Of a stretch of DNA of 64,000 nt, positions 44,083-52,267 are shown piece after piece; the stretch's first letter is position 1, and each line of letters opens with the position of its first letter. The DNA is from Thermoanaerobaculia bacterium. GTDB taxonomy: Bacteria; Acidobacteriota; Thermoanaerobaculia; UBA5066. A program made the translations under genes and the position numbers. The stretch lies in contig JAJVIN010000009.1 in the NCBI GenBank assembly GCA_022071945.1, forward strand, positions 1-64,000. Reading direction: 5' to 3'. The notes below the pieces were generated by a model. That model worked only from the letters and a program-made list of their open reading frames with translations, was not told the DNA's origin and did no database searches.

Positions 44083-45327
44083 CTATTCGTATCTGAGGGT
44101 CTGGGCCGGGTCGATGAGGGCAGCTCGTCTCGCCGGGAAGTAGCCGGCGGCCAGGCCGATCAGGCCGAGGATGCCGGAGGTCGCGACCCCGATCTGCCAG
44201 GAGAGGGTTGGCTTGCCGAGGAACTCCATCACCTTGTTCCCGTCGGCCGGGATGAGCCCGAGTCCCGCGATGATCACCATGGCGATGGAGAGCCCGGCGA
44301 CTCCTCCGAGCACGGTGTAGAGAAGCCCCTCCAAGACGAACGGACCCGTGATCCAGGCGCTCCTGGCGCCGAGCGCCATCTTGACCCCGATCTCGCGCGT
44401 GCGCTCCTTGACGACGGCGTACATGATGTTCGCCACGCCGACCCCCCCGATCAGGAGGGTGAGGGCCCCGATGATGCCGAGGAAGAGCTGGATGCCGATC
44501 GTGATGTTTGCCGTGATCTTTCCGCTCTTGACCGTATCCCACGTCTGCAGGACGCGGTCATCGTTGGGGTCATATCCATACTTCGCGCCCAGAAGCTCGT
44601 TGACGCGCCTCAGGGCCATCTTCATGTCGTCGTCCTTCTTGACCTGCAGGACGAGGACGTTCAGCCGCTCCCTGCCGAACAGGGCCTTGAAGGTCGAGAC
44701 CGGGATGACGACGTGCTTGGAATCCGGGCCGCCGTACATCCCCATCTGGGTCTTCTTCTGCATGACGCCGATGACGGTGAACGGCGAGTTCGACAGCAGC
44801 AGCGTCTTTCCGACGGGATCTCCCTTCCCGAATATGTCCGCGGCGATCTCGTCGCCGAGAAAGACCACCCGCCTCCTCTCGGAGACGTCGACATCCGAGA
44901 AGAACCGGCCGCCCGCGACCGGGTAGTGTTTTCGTGCCTCGCCGTAGACCGCGTTCGTCCCGACGACGCGTCCGTTCACCACCTTCGCTCCGTAGCCCAG
45001 CGCGGTCCGCCACGAGTAGATCTCCCCGATGACGGCCTCCAACTCGGGCATGCGGGCCGACAAGTACTCGATGTCGTCGATGGTGGGCCGGATCGGCCGC
45101 CCCGCGGGCAGCCCCTTCCAGGGCTTCGTCGTCTCGCCCGGCCACATCACGGCGAGCCGCTCGCCCATGGCGCGGCGGTTCTTGTTCAGCTGGATCTTCA
45201 GGCCCTCGCCGAACGAGAGAAGCAGGAGTATCGCGACGGTCCCCCAGGCGATCGCGGCGATCGTCAGAAAGGCTCTCTTCTTCGCGATGTGAGCCGACTG
45301 CAGGAACATTTGCCAGATGACTTTCAC
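44083..45327 (-). CDS. MacB-like FtsX-type ABC permease
   Basis: 414 aa. One N-terminal helix (RAFLTIAAIAWGTVAILLLL) is followed by a large periplasmic MacB-type domain (about 50-270) and three C-terminal helices (LFLGIIGALTLLIGGVGVAN, then GPFVLEGLLYTVLGGVAGLS, and GILGLIGLAAGYFPARRAAL). The family signatures ERTREIGVKMALGA and the final PAQTLRYE are present. It works with the adjacent ATPase and second permease, most likely in mechanotransmission-driven export of a small molecule, peptide or lipoprotein. It lies 12 bp downstream of the second permease. Confidence 0.9.
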   Translation of the reverse strand: MKVIWQMFLQSAHIAKKRAFLTIAAIAWGTVAILLLLSFGEGLKIQLNKNRRAMGERLAVMWPGETTKPWKGLPAGRPIRPTIDDIEYLSARMPELEAVIGEIYSWRTALGYGAKVVNGRVVGTNAVYGEARKHYPVAGGRFFSDVDVSERRRVVFLGDEIAADIFGKGDPVGKTLLLSNSPFTVIGVMQKKTQMGMYGGPDSKHVVIPVSTFKALFGRERLNVLVLQVKKDDDMKMALRRVNELLGAKYGYDPNDDRVLQTWDTVKSGKITANITIGIQLFLGIIGALTLLIGGVGVANIMYAVVKERTREIGVKMALGARSAWITGPFVLEGLLYTVLGGVAGLSIAMVIIAGLGLIPADGNKVMEFLGKPTLSWQIGVATSGILGLIGLAAGYFPARRAALIDPAQTLRYE

Positions 45328-45339
45328 CGCGCGCCCCCC

Positions 45340-46572
45340 TCAGAGCTTCATTGCGACGACCGGATCGAGCCGGGCCGCGTCGCGAGCCGGGAAGTACCCG
45401 GCCAGAAGGCCGATGACGCCCAGAATCCCGGTCGTGATGAGGGCGACCACGGGCGAGACCTGGGGATCGCCGACGTAGTCCGTCAGGCCGAGCTTGGGGA
45501 AGGCCGAGCAGATTCCGAAGGAAATGAGGAGCCCCAGGACGCCGCCCGACCCCGTGATGAGGAGTGTCTCCATGAGGAACTGGGTGAGGATCGAGCGCTG
45601 GCGCGCTCCGAGCGCCATCTTGATCCCGATCTCCTTCGTTCTCTCCTCCACGACGACATTCATGATGTTCGAGACACCGATTCCGCCGACGACGAGCGTC
45701 AACGAGCCGACGATGCCGAGAAAGCCCGTGAAGGCGAGCATGAAGACCTCGAAGAACTGGAACTGCTCGGTCGTGTCCCACACCGACAGAGCCTCCTTGT
45801 CGGCCGGGTCGAAGCGCAGCCGCCTGGAAAGCGAGGTGAGGACACCATTCGAGACGGCCTTCATCTCGAGAACCTTCGCGGGCTGAAAGACGAAGTTGCT
45901 GACGTACTTGGCGCCCGTGAGGGCGCGGTACGTCGAGGTCGGCATGAAGGCCTGGTCGTGGTCGCGTCCCCGGTAGCTGGAATCCTGGTTCTTCGGCATG
46001 AGGACTCCGACGACGAGAAAGGGCGACCCGTTCAGGATGACGGTCTTGCCGACCGGGTCCTCCTTCTGGAAGACCGTCTCCGCCAGCTTGTTCCCGATGA
46101 AGAGGACACGCCGCTGCTTTTCCATGTCGATCGGGTTGATGAACCGGCTCCCCGCCTGCGGGATGAGGTTCCGCATGCCGCCGAACTCGGGGGTCACACC
46201 GGTCACGTCCACGGGGTAAGTCTTCAGCCCATACCGGAGCTTCATGTCGCCGGCAAACTCGGGCGAGAGGGAACGAAGTCCCGGAACCTGGCTCCTGATG
46301 GCGATCAAGTCCTCCTCGGTGATCCGGATCCTGCGGCCCTTTCCGAGGCCCTGGAACGGCTTCGACGTCAGGCCCGGCCAGGCGATGCCGATCCTGTCCC
46401 CGAGACCGGCCGTCGACTTGATCATCTGCTTCTTCAATCCCGTCCCGAAGGCGAGCAGGAGCGTGATCGCGACGGTCCCCCAGACGATCCCGAATCCGGT
46501 CAGAAACGTCCGGAGCTTCTGGCTCCGGGCATCCCTCAGCATCTGGTAGAGAACCTCTTTCAGCATCAACAC
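45340..46572 (-). CDS. MacB-like FtsX-type ABC permease, second copy
   Basis: 410 aa from the GTG at 46572, with GGAGGAGG 7 nt upstream; the ATG at 46566 is an alternative. It has the same layout as the neighbouring permease: helix FLTGFGIVWGTVAITLLLAF, a periplasmic domain, and three C-terminal helices with GFLGIVGSLTLVVGGIGVSN, ERTKEIGIKMALGARQRS and ILGVIGLLAGYFPARDAARL. The two permeases are paralogous and probably form a heterodimer. It follows the adaptor gene by 28 bp. Confidence 0.9.
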   Translation of the reverse strand: MLMLKEVLYQMLRDARSQKLRTFLTGFGIVWGTVAITLLLAFGTGLKKQMIKSTAGLGDRIGIAWPGLTSKPFQGLGKGRRIRITEEDLIAIRSQVPGLRSLSPEFAGDMKLRYGLKTYPVDVTGVTPEFGGMRNLIPQAGSRFINPIDMEKQRRVLFIGNKLAETVFQKEDPVGKTVILNGSPFLVVGVLMPKNQDSSYRGRDHDQAFMPTSTYRALTGAKYVSNFVFQPAKVLEMKAVSNGVLTSLSRRLRFDPADKEALSVWDTTEQFQFFEVFMLAFTGFLGIVGSLTLVVGGIGVSNIMNVVVEERTKEIGIKMALGARQRSILTQFLMETLLITGSGGVLGLLISFGICSAFPKLGLTDYVGDPQVSPVVALITTGILGVIGLLAGYFPARDAARLDPVVAMKL

Positions 46573-46600
46573 GGCTGCGCCTCCTCCTGTCCCACGTTCG

Positions 46601-47707
46601 TCAGGAGATTTCCTTGGGAGGCCGCTGCACGACCTTCTCGCCCTTCTTGAGGCCCTCGACGACCTCCACGTTCAGACCGTCGGAGATCCCGAGCTTGACC
46701 TCGAGCCTCTTGGGCTGGGCCTTCGGGTCGGCAGCCGGGATCTCGACGAAGGCCTTCTTGCCTCCGTCTTCGAACGAGACCAGCCGCTCGGGAATCGTCA
46801 GGACGTCCTTCTTCTCGCGGATGATGAGGTCGGCGTTGGCCGAGTAGCCGGCTCGAAGGGTGAACTTCTGGCCGGGATCGAGCTCGATCTCGACGTCGAA
46901 GAGAGTGGCGCCGTCCTTCTGCTGAGCCTGCGGGGCGATCCTCGAGACCTTTCCGGTGACGACGTCGGTTGGCAGAGCTCCGACCTTGATGCGCGCGGGG
47001 AGGCCGAACTTGAGCTTACCGACGTCGATCTCGTCCACCGTCCCCTTGAAGACGAGGTCCGACATGTCGGCGATGGTGGCGAGCTCGGTGCCTGGCTGGT
47101 AGGAGGTGAGGGGAACGACAGGGTCTCCGGGATTCACGGTCCGCGTGAGGATCGTCCCGGCCGCCGGCGCCCGGATGATGGAATCGATCCCGGTCTCGGT
47201 GGTGGTCACGCGCCCCTTTCGGGTCAGCTCGCGGTCCTGCTCGGCCTTGTTCAGAGCGATCTTGGCCAGCTCGTAGGACTCTCGCTTGATGTCGACCTCG
47301 GACTTGGCGACGATTCCCTGTGCCTGCAGCTCCTTGGCCCGGTTGAACTCGGTGAGAGCTCTCTCGTGGACGGCCTTGGCGGACTCCACGCGGCGATCCA
47401 CCTCGGTCACTTCCAGGGGCGTCGGGTCGGGAACGAGCTCGAAGAGAGGGTCACCGGCGCGAACGGCGTCGCCAATCTCCACGCGCGCGACCTTGACGAT
47501 CCCCGAGATCTTCGATTTCACCTGGAACTTCTGCCGGGGCTGAATCTGCCCGACGGCCAGCGCCTTCTCGGTAATCGAGCCCGTCTCGGCCGTCACGAGC
47601 GTCAGTCCGTCCTTTCCCTTCTTCCCCGCGCTGGCCCACGCATACAGGCCCGTGGCGGCCGCGGCCACGATCGCGAAGCCGATCAGGACCTTGATGAGCT
47701 TTCCCAT
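46601..47707 (-). CDS. Periplasmic adaptor (HlyD/MacA-type membrane fusion protein)
   Basis: 368 aa from the ATG at 47707 with GGGAGGG 4 nt upstream. One N-terminal helix (LIKVLIGFAIVAAAATGLYA) anchors it. A biotinyl-lipoyl-like half (VGQIQPRQKFQVKSKISGIV, RVEIGDAVRAGDPLFEL) flanks a coiled-coil hairpin (about 90-165). Then come the second lipoyl half (IIRAPAAGTILTRTVNPGDP) and beta-barrel domains. This is the MacA-like component that links the two FtsX-type permeases to an outer-membrane channel. It is the first gene of the operon. No TolC gene is in this operon; the nearest TolC is at 60346. Confidence 0.9.
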   Translation of the reverse strand: MGKLIKVLIGFAIVAAAATGLYAWASAGKKGKDGLTLVTAETGSITEKALAVGQIQPRQKFQVKSKISGIVKVARVEIGDAVRAGDPLFELVPDPTPLEVTEVDRRVESAKAVHERALTEFNRAKELQAQGIVAKSEVDIKRESYELAKIALNKAEQDRELTRKGRVTTTETGIDSIIRAPAAGTILTRTVNPGDPVVPLTSYQPGTELATIADMSDLVFKGTVDEIDVGKLKFGLPARIKVGALPTDVVTGKVSRIAPQAQQKDGATLFDVEIELDPGQKFTLRAGYSANADLIIREKKDVLTIPERLVSFEDGGKKAFVEIPAADPKAQPKRLEVKLGISDGLNVEVVEGLKKGEKVVQRPPKEIS

Positions 47708-47907
47708 GGATCCCTCCCCCGGCCAGACAGAGGACTCTCCCCGATGCGGCCGTCTGGTGTCTCGTGTCATCAGGTACGGACGAGGGGGGGCAAAGGTTCC
47801 GCTCCGAAAGCGTGGAACTCCGGGGAGCTTGGAACCCATCGGCCAAACTCCCGTATCACATGAGGACAGCCGCCCGGAGGGATTCGAGGCGGCCGGGAGG
47901 AGTTCGC

Positions 47908-49884
47908 ATGAAACGGAATTGGCTGCGTTCCCTGGGGACCAGTCTCATAGTCGTGTTGGTGGCGGGGAGCGTCGCGCGGGCGGCAACCGCACAGCTTCCA
48001 CCCCTGATTCCGCGGGATGTCTTGTTCGACAACCCCGAACGGGCCAACCCCCAGCTTTCCCCCGACGGCAAGCGCCTCGCCTGGATCGCGCCCGACAAGA
48101 AGAACGTGCTCCAAGTCTGGGTCAAGACGATCGGCAAGGACGATGACAAGATCATCACCGCGGACAAGAAGCGCGGGATCCGACAGTATTTCTGGGCCCA
48201 GGACAACAAGACCGTTCTCTATCTTCAGGACAACGACGGCGACGAGAACTTCCACGTTTATGGCGCCGATCTCGACGGCGGCAACGTCCGCGACTACACG
48301 CCCTTTCAGGGCGTCAGAGCCCAGCCTCTCGACCTCGACCGCAACTTCCCGGACGAAATGCTCGTCTCCCTCAACCTGAAGAGCCGCCAGCTCTTCGACG
48401 TCTACCGCATCAAGCTGTCGACGGGTGCTGTCACCCTCGACACCGAGAACCCGGGAGACGTGGCCGGCTGGGTCGCTGACTCGAAGTTCCAGATCCGTGC
48501 GGCTCAGGCCCAGCTCCCCGACGGGGGCACCGAGATCCGGATCAGGCCCGACACCACTTCCCCCTGGAAGTCATGGATCAAGGTCGGCCCGGAGGAAATC
48601 CTGAACTTCGTCGACTTCTCGCTCGACGGGAAGTCGGCCTACCTCATCTCTTCCATCGGCAGTGACAAGGCACGCCTCGTCGAGAAGAACATCGAGGCGG
48701 GCACGGAGAAGGTCATCGCGTCTTCACCCGTTGTGGACGCGGAGGAAGTCCAGATCAACCCCGACAAGAAGAACGTCGAAGCTGTCGCCTTCGCTCCGGG
48801 ACGGGCTTCCTGGACCGTGGTCGACCCCGCGCTCAAGGCCGACTTCGACGCCATCGCGAAGCTCTTCGACGGGGACTTCCAGGTCACCAGCCGCGACCGG
48901 GCCGACCAGACCTGGCTGGTGGCGTTCACCTCCGACAAGGTGGGCGTCCGCTGGTACTCGTGGGATCGGAAGGAGAAGAAGGGGACCTTCCTGCTCTCCG
49001 CCCGTCCCAAGCTCGAGAAGTACACGCTCTCGGACATGAAACCCGTCACCATCAAGAGCCGTGACGGCCTCGATCTCTATTCGTATCTGACGCTTCCCGC
49101 CGGCGTGCCCGCCAAGAACCTCCCGATGGTGCTCTTCGTTCACGGCGGCCCGTGGGCCCGCGACACGTGGGGTTTCAATCCGTACCCGCAGTGGTTCGCC
49201 AACCGCGGCTACGCCGTCTTACAGGTGAACTTCCGGAGCTCGACGGGATACGGGAAGAAGTTCCTCAATGCCGGAAACAAGCAGTGGGGCCTGAAGATGC
49301 ACGACGACCTCCTCGACTCGGTCGACTGGGCCGTCAAGCAGGGGTACGCCGACCCCAAGAAGGTCGCCATCATGGGCGGCTCGTACGGCGGCTACGCGAC
49401 ACTGGCTGGCCTAACCTTCACCCCTGACAAATTCGCCTGCGGCGTCGACATCGTCGGTCCCTCCAACCTGAAGACCCTCATCGCCTCGATCCCGCCGTAC
49501 TGGAAGCCGCTCCGCGCGGTCTTCGACGTGAGGATGGGAAATGTGGACGATCCGAAGGATGCCGACCTCATCAAGAACGCCTCTCCCCTCTTCAAGGCGG
49601 ACAAGATCATCCGGCCGCTCTTGATCGGGCAGGGAGCCAACGATCCGCGCGTCAAGCAGGCCGAGTCCGAGCAGATCGTCGAGGCGATCGAGAAGAACAA
49701 GGGGAGCGTGACGTACGTCCTCTACCCGGACGAGGGCCACGGATTCGCGCGTCCCGAGAACCGGATGGACTTCAACGCTCGCGCCGAGGTCTTCCTCGGG
49801 AACTGTCTCGGCGGACGCGTCGAGCCCATGACGGCCGACAAGCTGCCGGGTTCGACGGCCGTGGTCCGAGTCGTCGGGAAGTAG
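47908..49884 (+). CDS. S9-family prolyl oligopeptidase-like serine peptidase, exported
   Basis: 658 aa from the ATG at 47908, with GGGAGGAG 5 nt upstream. The signal peptide is followed by a beta-propeller (about 30-380) with SPDGKRLAWIAPDKKN-type repeats. The alpha/beta hydrolase domain has VLFVHGGPWARDTWGFNPYP, the nucleophile in GGSYGGY (Ser near 492), Asp in GQGANDPRVK (near 579) and His in EGHGFARPENR (near 611). It should cleave short peptides in the periplasm, with a dipeptidyl- or acylaminoacyl-peptidase-like mode. It diverges from the MacA-type operon across a 200-bp gap. Confidence 0.92.
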   Translation: MKRNWLRSLGTSLIVVLVAGSVARAATAQLPPLIPRDVLFDNPERANPQLSPDGKRLAWIAPDKKNVLQVWVKTIGKDDDKIITADKKRGIRQYFWAQDNKTVLYLQDNDGDENFHVYGADLDGGNVRDYTPFQGVRAQPLDLDRNFPDEMLVSLNLKSRQLFDVYRIKLSTGAVTLDTENPGDVAGWVADSKFQIRAAQAQLPDGGTEIRIRPDTTSPWKSWIKVGPEEILNFVDFSLDGKSAYLISSIGSDKARLVEKNIEAGTEKVIASSPVVDAEEVQINPDKKNVEAVAFAPGRASWTVVDPALKADFDAIAKLFDGDFQVTSRDRADQTWLVAFTSDKVGVRWYSWDRKEKKGTFLLSARPKLEKYTLSDMKPVTIKSRDGLDLYSYLTLPAGVPAKNLPMVLFVHGGPWARDTWGFNPYPQWFANRGYAVLQVNFRSSTGYGKKFLNAGNKQWGLKMHDDLLDSVDWAVKQGYADPKKVAIMGGSYGGYATLAGLTFTPDKFACGVDIVGPSNLKTLIASIPPYWKPLRAVFDVRMGNVDDPKDADLIKNASPLFKADKIIRPLLIGQGANDPRVKQAESEQIVEAIEKNKGSVTYVLYPDEGHGFARPENRMDFNARAEVFLGNCLGGRVEPMTADKLPGSTAVVRVVGK

Positions 49885-49943
49885 GCACAGGAAGAGAACA
49901 ACCCGGGCCGGGTCCGGTCAGGGGCGCCCAGGAAGGAAGGGCG

Positions 49944-50654
49944 TCACTGCGCCGGGCCCGGCCCTTTGTCTTTTGGAAAACGGGCGGCCTCGCGCCTCTT
50001 TTCGTCCTCGGAACAGGGGTATCCGAACGTGGCGTCGAACTCGCAGCCAGGCGCCCGTTCGGCGTGATCGACCGGTCGTATCCGGCGTGGCTGGGGCCAG
50101 ATCAGGTAGAGAAAGTCGTCCCCGTAGGCATCGAACTCGTGCGAGCGGGGGAAGTAGGCGAGAAGCTGTCTCAGACTGGCCTCGAGTCCGGGAGAAAGAA
50201 GCTTCTTCACGGCGTCTCTTTCAGCCCCGGTCGTCTGTTCCGAGAAGCCGGAGAGCGTGGTCCGGCGTCCCCCCCCGGCGGCCTTCCACTCGACGCAGGC
50301 ATCAGACGCGTTCTGGGTGCAGCCCTTTGGCAACAGGGGCCCGGGAAGGAACAACCGCCGCTCGATCGTGGCTCCCGTGGAGAGGTCCTTGACGCTCTCG
50401 AACGTCACGCGACCTGTTGGATCCTGCCGGGAGAAAAGATCGAACCGGCCGGAGGGGAGGCTCACGAGAAGTCTCGTCTCGTCCCCGGACGCATCCCTTC
50501 CGAAAAGAACGGAAATCTCGAAACGCGGCTCGGCTGCGTAGACGAAGTGCCATCGCCCGGCTGCCTTCTTCGGGACTTCGACGGACCGCCCCTCATCGCC
50601 CGGGCCAAGGAGAAGTCCGGCCAGCAGGGTCAGCCAGCCGAGGCGCGAAGCCAA
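49944..50654 (-). CDS. Exported hypothetical protein downstream of HD-GYP gene
   Basis: 236 aa from a TTG at 50654, which overlaps the HD-GYP gene by 25 bp and has GGGGAG upstream. Residues 1-17 (LGWLTLLAGLLLG) look like an export signal. The mature protein has beta-rich stretches (RFEISVLFGRDASGDETRLL, GRFDLFSRQDPTGRVTFESV), two cysteines in CTQNASDACVEW and two more near the end (GCEFDATFGYPC). No family was recognised. The close coupling to signalling genes suggests a periplasmic partner or regulated product. The alternative start is uncertain. Confidence 0.6.
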   Translation of the reverse strand: MASRLGWLTLLAGLLLGPGDEGRSVEVPKKAAGRWHFVYAAEPRFEISVLFGRDASGDETRLLVSLPSGRFDLFSRQDPTGRVTFESVKDLSTGATIERRLFLPGPLLPKGCTQNASDACVEWKAAGGGRRTTLSGFSEQTTGAERDAVKKLLSPGLEASLRQLLAYFPRSHEFDAYGDDFLYLIWPQPRRIRPVDHAERAPGCEFDATFGYPCSEDEKRREAARFPKDKGPGPAQ

Positions 50655-52267
50655 ATCCTCTCCCCGATGAAGATCTGCACGAGCCACGCGTCGAGGAGGC
50701 CGAGTCGCGCCTCGTCTTCGAGGATCCGTAGGGCCCCCTCCCGCGAGACGGCCTTCTTGTACGGCCTGTCCGAGGCCGTCAGGGCGTCGTAGATGTCGCA
50801 GACGGTCAGGATTCGCGACGGAACGACAATGGAGTCCGAGCGGAGCGCCCGGGGGTATCCCGAGCCATCGAGCTTCTCGTGATGGGCATAGGCGATCTCG
50901 GGGATCCGGGCGAGCTCGGGCGTCCACGGAATCGACGAGAGGAACCTGTAGGTCTGGGACACGTGGCTCTGGATCTGCAGCCGCTCCTCCAGGGAGAGGC
51001 TGCCCTTGGGGATCGAGAGGAGCCGGAATTCCTCCTCGCGCAGGAGGGCCGAAGTGATTCCGCGGCGGTCTCGCCACGTCCGCGTCAAGAGACCTCTGAG
51101 CTTGCCGGCCGCCTCCTTGGGTAAGACCGTCGGCTCATTGGCCCTGCGGATCTCCTCGAACTGCGACTCCAGCTCCTGGGCTCTCTCATAGCGCTGGATG
51201 TCGATGAGCCTCAGGTCCTCGGCGCGCGGCGCGACACCGGCATCCATGAGACGGATGAGGAGGTTCCGGTAGTCAGCCGTGTCCGCGGCCTCCAGGGCGA
51301 AGTCGAAGCGGTCCCGGATCCGTGAGAGCTCTTCGGGCTCGAGCTTTTTCGACTTGACCAGGACCTTCTCGGGAACCGCGATCTTGCCGAAGTCGTGCAA
51401 GAGGGCCGCGGTCCTGATCTCGTGGAGCTCTTCCTTCGTGAAGACGATCTCGGCGTAGGGACCATCCGAGGCTCGGTCGACGATGCGGGCAAGAGCCTCG
51501 GTCAGTTCCGCGACACGGCTCGAGTGGCCCGCGGTGGTCGGATCGCGCTGCTCGACGGCCACGATGGCGGCCTGGGCGAAGTCCTCGAAGAGCTTCTTGA
51601 TGGAGGCGGTGAGGAGGTTCGCCTTCAGGCACACGGCGGCCTGCGTTGCCAGGGAGAGGAGCAGCGGGATCAGGTCGGCGGGGTAAGCCTCGAAGGTCCC
51701 GGGCTCATGTCCCCGCCGGTTCATGAGCTGCAGGACGCCGACCATCTCGCCCCGGTGGTCCTTCATCGGGACCACCACGACCGCCCGGGTCCGCCAGCCG
51801 GTGGCGACGTCGAAGAGATCGTTGTGCTTGTAGGGGGTTCCCTCCGGGATCTTGTAGGCATCTTCGAGGAGGATCGGAACCCCGCGGAAGGCGACGTAGC
51901 CGGCAAGACTCTGCTCGTCGACCGGCATGGTCCGCTCGGTGAAGGCGAACCGAACGGCGTCGTTCTGCGCGAGCTTGAACCTCAGGCGCGGACCCGACGG
52001 CCCGTCCTCGAGGAGGTAGAGGCTTCCCGCCTCGGAGCGCGTGAACCGCCGGCACTCCGTGAGGATCTTCTCGAGGAGCTTCTCGACATCCCGTTCGGCC
52101 GAGAGCGCGATACCGATCTGGTTCAGGGTCTCGATCCGCGCCTCCGTTTCGGCAAGGCGGTTCTTAAGAGATTCCCGTTCCCGGGCGATCGCTTCGAGCG
52201 CCTCCTTCAGCTCGGCTTCGGAATCGTTGTGGCCGGCAGGGAATTCAGTCGTTCCTGATTGGCTCAT
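50630..52267 (-). CDS. GAF-HD-GYP cyclic-di-GMP phosphodiesterase with long insert
   Basis: 545 aa from the ATG at 52267, overlapping the kinase stop as ATGA. A coiled coil (about 18-55) and a GAF domain (about 45-225; EKILTECRRFTRSEAGSLYL, AVVVVPMKDHRGEMVGVLQL) precede HD-GYP. Catalytic motifs: GHSSRVAELTEALARI, LLHDFGKIAVPEKVL and HHEKLDGSGYP. The HD and HHE motifs are about 170 residues apart, against about 60 in canonical enzymes, because of a helical insert of roughly 100 residues. C-terminal motifs LTVCDIYDALTASDRPYKKA are intact. It probably hydrolyses c-di-GMP under control of the coupled kinase. Confidence 0.9.
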   Translation of the reverse strand: MSQSGTTEFPAGHNDSEAELKEALEAIARERESLKNRLAETEARIETLNQIGIALSAERDVEKLLEKILTECRRFTRSEAGSLYLLEDGPSGPRLRFKLAQNDAVRFAFTERTMPVDEQSLAGYVAFRGVPILLEDAYKIPEGTPYKHNDLFDVATGWRTRAVVVVPMKDHRGEMVGVLQLMNRRGHEPGTFEAYPADLIPLLLSLATQAAVCLKANLLTASIKKLFEDFAQAAIVAVEQRDPTTAGHSSRVAELTEALARIVDRASDGPYAEIVFTKEELHEIRTAALLHDFGKIAVPEKVLVKSKKLEPEELSRIRDRFDFALEAADTADYRNLLIRLMDAGVAPRAEDLRLIDIQRYERAQELESQFEEIRRANEPTVLPKEAAGKLRGLLTRTWRDRRGITSALLREEEFRLLSIPKGSLSLEERLQIQSHVSQTYRFLSSIPWTPELARIPEIAYAHHEKLDGSGYPRALRSDSIVVPSRILTVCDIYDALTASDRPYKKAVSREGALRILEDEARLGLLDAWLVQIFIGERIWLRASAG